NCBI GenBank assembly: GCA_010092775.1
Contig: JAADYZ010000229.1
Span: 1-11,400, forward strand
Length of the DNA stretch: 11,400 bases
Reading direction: 5' to 3'
Origin: Chloroflexota bacterium
GTDB taxonomy: Bacteria; Chloroflexota; Anaerolineae; Aggregatilineales; UBA3940
Positions 6,276-11,400 of the stretch are shown here, one piece after another (the stretch's first letter is position 1; each line of letters begins with the position of its first letter). The translations under genes and the position numbers were made by a program. Under the pieces are notes generated by a model that worked only from the letters and a program-made list of their open reading frames with translations, was not told the DNA's origin and ran no database searches.

Positions 6276-6288
6276 AGGACATCGTTCC

Positions 6289-6729
6289 ATGCCTATTGTT
6301 GTTCATTGGTATAACCCAGAAAAGACCATTGTGCGCTGGTCCTTCACTGACCCCTGGACCGTCCGCGAATTCCTCAACGCAGAACAAATCGCCACTTCAA
6401 CCCGTGAAGAGGTGTCCCACCTTGTGTGGCACGTCTTGGACTTCACAGAGGCAATCCGCCTGCCACGTGGCATCATCCGCCAACTACCCGAGTTGAACCA
6501 GCTCAACCAACCACACGACAATCACGCCATGCCGACCGTTATTGTCGGCTCTAGCGGGTTGGTCCGAGGCTTCATCGCGACCTTCGCCAAAATCTACGGA
6601 GGCATCAGTCTGGTTGAAACGCTCTCCGACGCTGAAAGCGTGATTGCGCAAGCGAAGCTGCGCTACGAGCAGCCCGCTGGCAGGGTCGAACTCCACCAGG
6701 AATTGGAAGGCAAGCCTCATGCCAATTAG
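6289..6729 (+). CDS. STAS-like small protein, first copy of a tandem pair (146 aa)
   Basis: This encodes a 146-residue cytoplasmic protein with a SpoIIAA/STAS-like outline. In order it has 'VHWYNPEKTIVRWSFTDPW', a helix, 'VSHLVWHVLDFTEAIRLPR', 'LNQPHDN', 'TVIVGSSGLVRGF', 'FAKIYGGISLVETL' and a C-terminal helix. The next gene encodes a close paralogue; this copy has an extra C-terminal tail of about 20 residues. AAGGA lies nine bases before the ATG. Its 3' end overlaps the next gene by 11 bases, so the two are translated from one message. The 'VLDF' strand end and 'VVGSSG' block correspond to the same positions in the proteins at 32-448 and 694-1122. The function is unknown; a small interaction or regulatory domain is inferred. 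Confidence 0.75.
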   Translation: MPIVVHWYNPEKTIVRWSFTDPWTVREFLNAEQIATSTREEVSHLVWHVLDFTEAIRLPRGIIRQLPELNQLNQPHDNHAMPTVIVGSSGLVRGFIATFAKIYGGISLVETLSDAESVIAQAKLRYEQPAGRVELHQELEGKPHAN

Positions 6730-7093
6730 CGTTCAATGGCATAACCCGGAGCAAACAATCGTACGCTGGGACTTCAGCGATCCCTGGTCTTTCGAAGAGT
6801 TCGTCAGGGCTGACGACTTGGCCAATTCAATGACACCGCAAGTATCTCATCTGGTCTGGCATGTCCTTGATTTCTCACAGGTCCGCCGCCTGCCACGCAA
6901 TGTCTTGCGCAACCTGCCACAGATCAGCAAGGTCAATCAACCCCATGATAACTTCGCTTCGCCTGCCATCGTTGTCGGTTCTAGCGGGTTGACCAGAGTC
7001 TTTGTCGAGACCTTCGAGCGCATCTATGGGGGCGTCGCCCTGGTCGATACAGTGGAACAGGCTGAGGCGCGGGTCCTGAGCGAGATGATGTAG
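6719..7093 (+). CDS. STAS-like small protein, second copy of a tandem pair (124 aa)
   Basis: This encodes a 124-residue paralogue of the preceding protein, sharing 'W-x-NPE-x-TIVRW-x-F-x-DPW', 'VSHLVWHVLDF', 'RLPR', 'NQPHDN', 'VGSSGL-x-R-x-F' and 'IYGG'. I chose ATG 6719, with GGAAGG upstream inside the previous gene; the frame is open further upstream, but homology begins exactly at this 'MPI', matching the MPI start of the first copy. The 11-base overlap indicates translational coupling, so the two proteins may be made in similar amounts, perhaps as partners. No terminator follows clearly; CGCTTGAAAGCG at 7110-7121 is only a weak stem. No signal peptide or membrane segment is seen. The function is unknown. 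Confidence 0.75.
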   Translation: MPISVQWHNPEQTIVRWDFSDPWSFEEFVRADDLANSMTPQVSHLVWHVLDFSQVRRLPRNVLRNLPQISKVNQPHDNFASPAIVVGSSGLTRVFVETFERIYGGVALVDTVEQAEARVLSEMM

Positions 7094-7178
7094 CGGACGG
7101 TCGCTTGATCGCTTGAAAGCGCCTCAACCCACCACGCTCACATCACGCCTGCTGGGCGAAACCTTTCTTTAACGCCGC

Positions 7179-7206
7179 TTGCATGGGAGCCTAACTCGGG
7201 TATCAT
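7179..7206 (+). promoter_or_regulatory. Promoter of the SH3/M23 gene
   Basis: TTGCAT (7179-7184) and TATCAT (7201-7206) are 16 bases apart. Transcription would start near 7213, leaving a leader of about 70 bases before the ATG at 7282. Confidence 0.5.
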
Positions 7207-7281
7207 ATGAGAAGCAGTTGACCCAGCAGACATAACGCGACCACCCACAGTCAGACACCCCCACTACAAGGAGAGACTGGT

Positions 7282-9276
7282 ATGGCTTCATTCAAAGCGA
7301 TCATCCGGGGCGTCCCGGAGCGCCCGGAGATTGAAATCGTCAATGTGCGCCTGGGGCCCGGCGTCGGCCACCCGGTGCTGTTCACCGCCGAGGTTGGAAC
7401 CCGTGACCTCCCTGTCATTGGGGCGGCTGAGGACCATCTGAAGGATGACTTTCAGGACAAGATCTACCAGTGGCTCAAGCTGCGCTTCCCTGAAGATGAA
7501 GAAGGTCGCCCACAAGAAGGTTGGGTGCGCGACGATTTGCTCGAAGTCGTCGGTGATGGCATCCCCTTTGGCTATCCTAACCTGACCGATCCGGCCTTTG
7601 CCTTCGCTCTGGAACGCGATCTGCGTGCGCCGGGCCAGGTCGAAGATGATCTGGTCGCCACCATCAGTGCCACCCCTGGCGTACCCGACATCGCCGCGAT
7701 CAACGTGCGCTCCGAAGCGGGCCAGAACTCACCAGTGCTGTTCTCCACCCTGGTGGGCACTGGCGGCCTAGTGGTCATCGATCTCGTTCAGGACCCGCTG
7801 GGCGATAACTTCGAGGGTGTGATCTACGACTGGTACAACCTGATGTTCCCGGATGGGCAAGTGGGTTGGGTGCGCAGCGATCTGCTGATGTTACAGGGTA
7901 ACGGTCGTAAATTTGGCCTACCTGTACTCGATGAGCAGCGCTACGCACTCTACCTGGAGCCGGGCGAAATCGAGCCGCTGACCGGCGGATTTATCCCCGG
8001 CGAGGCTGATGATGTGACGCCCACCACGCGCGGCGGCAGCCTGATTCCTGAGGGCCTGCTCGAAGGCACGACCACACCGGCCACTCGCGGCGGGCCATCG
8101 AGCTGCTTGGCCCGACTGGTCGGGGTGCCAGGCAAGCCCCATATCAAGAAGATCGATATGTACTCCGGCCCCAGTAATACCTTGCCCGTGACCTTCAGCG
8201 TTGATGTTGGCCAGAGCAATATGAAGGTCGAAGATGTGAAGCCGGACGCACGTGGCAACCACTTTAAAGGGCACATCTATCAATGGTTCAATGTCTCGCT
8301 TCCGAACGGCACTAAAGGCTGGATTCGCGAGGATTACCTGGCCATTGTCGGCCCTTGCGATGAGTGGGGCTATGGCACGCTCAGCCGTTCCACCGCCCCC
8401 ATGGAGATCGAACGGGCCGGATCGAACGGTGCGAGCGGTGGGACGACCGCCACACCAGCCCCCGCCACAACCGTCACATCGGACTGCACCGGCACGATCA
8501 TCAATTCCTTTGCGCGGGTTCGGGCCAGCAACACCACCCGCAGCGATGAAGTCGGCCAACTGAGCCAGGGCGACAGCTTCCCAATCCTTGAGGTGAAGCA
8601 GGAAGCAGGCACCAATTTCAAATGGATGCGAACCAGCACTAACGGGATGGATGGCTGGATCCGCGAAGACCTGTTGGCCTATGACGGCGAGTGCGGCGAC
8701 TATGGTCTGACTCCCGTTTCGACCGATCTCTACCCCTCACCAATGCGCAACTACGTCTGGGTGCGCGGCTACACCGGCCCCAACGGCCACTGGGGATGGG
8801 ACCTGGGCGGTCCGGGCGGTGGCACCGGCGAGCCGATCTTAGGGGGGCCGAACGGCGGCAAAGTAGAGAGCATCTTGCGCTGCACCCGCTGCACCGCTGC
8901 CGCCCCCAGCACCATCGAACAGGGCCTCAGCCTGGGCGATTCCTCCGTGTTGAGCGACCCGGCCTGGGGCTATGGCTTTGGCAACTACGTGCGCGTGCTC
9001 TACACCAACGACCAACTCCCCGAGTCGACCCGCCAGGCCCTCGCCCAACAAGGCCTCGAGGGCGCGAACATCTTCGCCATCTACGCTCACCTGGATGAGA
9101 TCAGCGTCTCGCAAGGGCAGGTGATCAGCGCCAACCAGCAGGTCGGCACGTGCGGCAACACCGGCAACTCGACTGGTCCACACCTGCACCTGGAAATTCG
9201 TGCCTCGATGCTGCCGACCATCAGCGGTTGGCTGCGCCTGACCCTGCTAGACCCGACCATCATGTTCAGCCGCTAA
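7282..9276 (+). CDS. Multi-SH3 protein with C-terminal M23 (LytM) metallopeptidase domain
   Basis: The 664-residue product has four SH3-like modules at about 1-112, 122-232, 273-380 and 401-478. Each ends in 'GW(V/I)R-x-D' plus a short 'FG/YG' segment. The modules are joined by Thr/Pro/Gly linkers at about 233-272 and 381-400. Residues about 490-664 are an M23 endopeptidase domain. Zinc ligands are H503 and D507 (HWGWD) and H636 of H634-L-H636, with H603 (YAHL) as the other catalytic His. M23 enzymes usually cut peptide bridges in peptidoglycan; SH3 modules usually target cell-wall peptides. An insert of about 80 residues with a CTRC pair (534, 537) splits the domain. Modules 3 and 4 each begin and end with Cys (275/359, 402/471), suggesting disulfides outside the cytoplasm, yet no signal peptide or membrane segment is visible. 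GGAGAG lies six bases before the ATG, supporting the start. Confidence 0.88.
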   Translation: MASFKAIIRGVPERPEIEIVNVRLGPGVGHPVLFTAEVGTRDLPVIGAAEDHLKDDFQDKIYQWLKLRFPEDEEGRPQEGWVRDDLLEVVGDGIPFGYPNLTDPAFAFALERDLRAPGQVEDDLVATISATPGVPDIAAINVRSEAGQNSPVLFSTLVGTGGLVVIDLVQDPLGDNFEGVIYDWYNLMFPDGQVGWVRSDLLMLQGNGRKFGLPVLDEQRYALYLEPGEIEPLTGGFIPGEADDVTPTTRGGSLIPEGLLEGTTTPATRGGPSSCLARLVGVPGKPHIKKIDMYSGPSNTLPVTFSVDVGQSNMKVEDVKPDARGNHFKGHIYQWFNVSLPNGTKGWIREDYLAIVGPCDEWGYGTLSRSTAPMEIERAGSNGASGGTTATPAPATTVTSDCTGTIINSFARVRASNTTRSDEVGQLSQGDSFPILEVKQEAGTNFKWMRTSTNGMDGWIREDLLAYDGECGDYGLTPVSTDLYPSPMRNYVWVRGYTGPNGHWGWDLGGPGGGTGEPILGGPNGGKVESILRCTRCTAAAPSTIEQGLSLGDSSVLSDPAWGYGFGNYVRVLYTNDQLPESTRQALAQQGLEGANIFAIYAHLDEISVSQGQVISANQQVGTCGNTGNSTGPHLHLEIRASMLPTISGWLRLTLLDPTIMFSR

Positions 9277-9307
9277 CCGCCGCTACCTTTACAATTCAGG
9301 CTTTCGT

Positions 9308-9333
9308 GGGAGACTCACTGTAGTGAGTCTCCC
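9308..9333 (+). terminator. Terminator hairpin after the SH3/M23 gene
   Basis: GGGAGACTCACT (9308-9319) is perfectly inverted as AGTGAGTCTCCC (9322-9333), followed by GTTTCGATT. It lies 31 bases past the stop codon. Confidence 0.75.
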
Positions 9334-9398
9334 GTTTCGATTCCCAGTTGAGGCGCTCGCTATTTATTGCCTCTTACGCTACTCTAGTGAAAATCATA

Positions 9399-9420
9399 GG
9401 GGGACTCGATTGAGTCCCCC
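9399..9420 (-). terminator. Terminator hairpin after the OsmC gene
   Basis: GGGGGACTC (9399-9407) and GAGTCCCCC (9412-9420) pair around GATT. Read leftward it begins nine bases past the OsmC stop codon and is followed by TATGATTTT. It can also act on rightward transcripts that pass the previous hairpin. Confidence 0.75.
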
Positions 9421-9429
9421 GCTTTGTTT

Positions 9430-9840
9430 CTACTCCGCTTCGATCACTTCCCAATCGAAGGTCATCTCGACGCTGCCCGCCAGAGTATTGGCCACTGAAC
9501 AGTACTTCTCTTTAGACAGATGAACGGCATCTGCCACGGATTTTTCCGTCAAGCCCTTGCCGGTCACCTGGTAGTGCGTGTGAATTTTCGTGAAGGTCCA
9601 GGGGGGATCAGCCAACTGCTCACCACTCACGGTGATCTTCAAGCCGCTGATTTGCTCGCGCTTTTTCGTCATAATGTTGATGACGTCGTAGCCCGTGCAG
9701 CTTCCCAGCGACACCATCAGCAGTTCTGAGGGCTTCATCCCTACGCCGTCGCCTGCGCTGGAGAGGACTACCGAATGGTTGGTACTGTCCGTGCCGACAA
9801 AGGTCAAGTTTTCAAGCCAGGACACTTGAATCTGTCCCAT
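9430..9840 (-). CDS. OsmC/Ohr-family protein
   Basis: This encodes a 136-residue OsmC-family protein; these are dimeric cytoplasmic proteins, many of which are thiol peroxidases reducing organic hydroperoxides with two cysteines. Family features are an N-terminal strand ('VSWLENLTFVGTD'), 'GDGVGMKPSELLMVSLGSCTGYDV' with the first cysteine at about residue 48, and 'LSKEKYCSVANTL' with the second cysteine near residue 113. Both candidate redox cysteines are present. The pattern 'KPSELLMVSLGSCTGYDV' fits the general OsmC/YhfA branch more than Ohr. The ATG at 9840 has AAGGAGA upstream; an in-frame extension to 9981 adds only non-homologous sequence. It is divergent from the lipoprotein gene and has its own terminator at 9399-9420. 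The actual substrate is not known. Confidence 0.9.
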   Translation of the reverse strand: MGQIQVSWLENLTFVGTDSTNHSVVLSSAGDGVGMKPSELLMVSLGSCTGYDVINIMTKKREQISGLKITVSGEQLADPPWTFTKIHTHYQVTGKGLTEKSVADAVHLSKEKYCSVANTLAGSVEMTFDWEVIEAE

Positions 9841-9882
9841 CAAAATTCTCCTTAAAGTATAACTGAAGGGTGTAACGCAGGG

Positions 9883-9888
9883 ATTGTA
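9883..9888 (-). promoter_or_regulatory. -10 box of the OsmC gene
   Basis: TACAAT on the minus strand lies 42 bases before the ATG at 9840, giving a leader of about 36 bases. The -35 position (CCCGTT) is weak. Confidence 0.35.
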
Positions 9889-9911
9889 CCTCATCTCACG
9901 AATGAAACGGG

Positions 9912-9940
9912 TTGCCGAACCACCCCGTTGCGGGTCTAAT
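9912..9940 (+). promoter_or_regulatory. Promoter of the lipoprotein gene
   Basis: TTGCCG (9912-9917) and TCTAAT (9935-9940) are separated by 17 bases. The predicted start near 9947 leaves a leader of about 29 bases before the ATG at 9976. Confidence 0.5.
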
Positions 9941-9975
9941 TGGGGCAGCAAAAACTGATTGCATACGAGGTCACC

Positions 9976-10938
9976 ATGCACCGCTCATTCCTGCTCATCC
10001 TCCCACTTGTCAGCGTCATCCTGCTGAGTGCCTGTACCACGCCAGCCGCCACACCAGAGGCGACATCAGGCGTTGTCACAGCCACTTTCGTCCCGCAAGG
10101 GGAAGACGGGGGTGCAAATGCCACCCAGGCTGCCGATGTCATCAGCGGCGAGGCGACCCTGCTCGATCAATTGACGGTGCAAGGCTCCGGCGAGCAAATC
10201 GCATTTGTGGTACGCGGCAGCCTGCCGGACGGCTGCACGACCATTAGCGAAGTTCTGGCCCTGCAAATATCGGATGACAGCTTCCAGGTGCAAATCTTCA
10301 CCGAACGCCCCACTGATCTGGCCTGCACCGAGGCACTCGTTCCCTTTGAAGAGGTCATCCCAGTCGATGTGTCTGGATTGGCTGCCGGCGAATACAGTGT
10401 CACAGCTTACAGCCTATCCGAAACCTTCCGATTGCCCTTCAACCAGGCTCAACAACCGACGGCAGCTCCTCAGCAAGCGAGCTGCCCGGCAGCTCAACCC
10501 GGCACCACCCTCTACACGGAAGGCAGTGATACGCTAGGGATTGGCTTCTGTTTCTTGTATCCAGAGGATTTTGAAGTGATCGCGGCGGAGACACCCGGCA
10601 CAGCCACCATCGGTGGACCAACCCGCAGCGATAATCAACGCAGCATTCTCGCAATTGGTTTTGAGGACCCGGCGGGCCAGGGTTTGGGCGACTATGTGAA
10701 CACGCTCGTCGCAGAGGCAGGACTCGATGCGGCCCCCATGCCGATAACCCTTGGGGCAAGCGCACCAGCCATCATGGTCGAGGGCTTTCCAGCGGGCAGC
10801 CGGGTGGTCTTCGTGGAGTCGGCTGGTTTGATCTATCGTCTGACCTACACCCCAACAGACTCGCAGCAGCTTGAACTCAATGCCGATACCGAGCGCATCT
10901 ACGCGCTGGTGATTGAAAGCTGGGTCTTCCTGCGCTAA
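9976..10938 (+). CDS. Lipoprotein of unknown function with a PsbP-like C-terminal region
   Basis: This 320-residue protein starts with a lipoprotein signal peptide: MHRS, a hydrophobic core, and the lipobox L17-S18-A19-C20, so it should be lipid-anchored outside the membrane. A Thr/Ala/Pro-rich linker follows. Residues about 56-160 form a beta-rich domain with 'IAFVVRGSLPDGC' and 'GLAAGEYSVTAY', consistent with an Ig-like or inhibitor-type fold. After a Gln/Ala/Pro linker, residues about 178-320 begin 'GIGFCFLYPEDF' and end 'YALVIESWVFLR', resembling PsbP-like domains of other Chloroflexi lipoproteins; that match is from memory of the pattern. I chose ATG 9976 (GAGG five bases upstream) over a TTG at 9940, because the signal peptide begins there and the -10 box covers the longer start. 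The stop overlaps that of the convergent TPR gene by four bases. Confidence 0.85.
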   Translation: MHRSFLLILPLVSVILLSACTTPAATPEATSGVVTATFVPQGEDGGANATQAADVISGEATLLDQLTVQGSGEQIAFVVRGSLPDGCTTISEVLALQISDDSFQVQIFTERPTDLACTEALVPFEEVIPVDVSGLAAGEYSVTAYSLSETFRLPFNQAQQPTAAPQQASCPAAQPGTTLYTEGSDTLGIGFCFLYPEDFEVIAAETPGTATIGGPTRSDNQRSILAIGFEDPAGQGLGDYVNTLVAEAGLDAAPMPITLGASAPAIMVEGFPAGSRVVFVESAGLIYRLTYTPTDSQQLELNADTERIYALVIESWVFLR

Positions 10939-11400
10939 TCGCCAATAGTCGAGCCGTCCGGGCCGACAATCGGGGGTGAGGAGCGCCTGTCAGACGGTGA
11001 AAGTGACTTCATCGCTTCAATACGGTCGCGAATAATCTCCCACTTCTTGTAGCCCTTGGCCACCGCTTGGCGCAGCATTTGCTCTGCCTCCGGGATGCGG
11101 CCAGCCGTCGCGTAGACCAGCGCCAGATTGGCGTAAGTCGCTGCATTCTGCGTCTTCAGCTTGATCGCCTGTTCCAGCACGCGGATGGCATCGTCCAGGT
11201 CTGAGCGGGCAAAGTAGGCTACCCCCAAACTAGACAGCGCCAGCGGGTTGTTCGGGTCAAGCCGCAGCGCTTCCTCATAGGCTCTGATCGCCTCATCAAT
11301 CTCACCCAGGCGGCGCAGGGTGATCCCCAGATTGACCCAGGCCTCACCATTTTGCGGATCGAGTTTGAGGGCCTTTTCATGCGCCTCGCGTCACCGCTCC
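10935..11400 (-). CDS. TPR-repeat protein, C-terminal part, with an in-frame TGA near the window edge
   Basis: The minus strand encodes at least three tetratricopeptide repeats, helical scaffolds for protein-protein contacts. Reading in gene direction: '(R)EAHEKALKLDPQNGEAW', then 'NLGITLRRLGEIDEAIRAYEEALRLDPNNP', then 'LGVAYFARSDLDDAIRVLEQAIKL' and 'ANLALVYATAGRIPEAEQML', followed by a Ser/Pro-rich tail of about 35 residues ending 'VGPDGSTIGD'. The consensus W/LG/Y/A/P positions are well kept. The 5' end is outside the window. TPR homology continues up to a TGA at 11391-11393 with 'ER' codons before it. After that stop the first ATG, GTG or TTG is a TTG at 11228, in the middle of a repeat, which is not a credible start. 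Either the gene carries a nonsense mutation, or the sequence has an error at the contig end. Confidence 0.75.

Noticed and set aside
7110..7121. CGCTTGAAAGCG as a terminator of the STAS-like tandem
   Set aside because: A five-base stem with a two-base loop and no T-tract is too weak to call.
7918..8559. Long open frame on the minus strand opposite the SH3/M23 gene
   Set aside because: It is a shadow of a GC-biased real gene: no Shine-Dalgarno, low-complexity protein, no recognisable domain.
8691..9098. 135-codon Arg/Pro-rich plus-strand frame
   Set aside because: It is an out-of-frame reading of the M23 domain, whose catalytic residues fix the true frame.

Overview
The window reads as ordinary chromosomal DNA from a moderately GC-rich bacterium, most likely a member of the Chloroflexota. 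That placement is an inference from gene content: an F420-type luciferase-like oxidoreductase, a TIGR04076-type small protein, a secreted protein with a 'CPVFPGDNPWNTPV'-type domain, multi-SH3 proteins and PsbP-like lipoproteins. No 16S rRNA or other marker is present. I see no tRNA, rRNA, CRISPR array, insertion sequence or phage gene.

Layout, left to right. (1) 32-1122: two leftward, separately transcribed genes for small SpoIIAA/STAS-like proteins; the second has a clear sigma70-type promoter and a rho-independent terminator. (2) 1123-1526: a long intergenic region rich in dyad symmetry, including two GTGA-N6-TCAC palindromes, leading into a glutamate dehydrogenase gene (1527-2810, +). (3) 2896-4229: a leftward two-gene operon, a TIGR04076-like small protein followed by an F420/LLM-class oxidoreductase. 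(4) 4394-5785: a secreted two-domain protein of unknown function, closed by a strong hairpin. (5) 5868-7093: a rightward cluster with a small double-CxxC zinc-ribbon protein, a possible 17-codon leader ORF with a very strong Shine-Dalgarno, and two overlapping tandem paralogues of another STAS-like protein. (6) 7282-9276: a 664-residue protein with four SH3-like repeats and a C-terminal M23 (LytM) metallopeptidase domain with all zinc/catalytic residues but no visible signal peptide. (7) 9430-9840: a leftward OsmC-family protein. (8) 9976-10938: a rightward lipoprotein. (9) 10935 to the window end: a leftward TPR protein whose repeat homology runs through an in-frame TGA at 11391-11393.

The genes do not form one obvious pathway. 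The most coherent themes are an expansion of small STAS-like proteins (four copies in about 7 kb) and several envelope or secreted proteins of unknown role. The signals most worth checking are the structured regulatory region before the glutamate dehydrogenase gene, the leaderless M23/SH3 protein, the mini-ORF before the STAS-like tandem, and the interrupted TPR gene. I do not see a convincing new multi-gene system such as a defence island or secretion machine.
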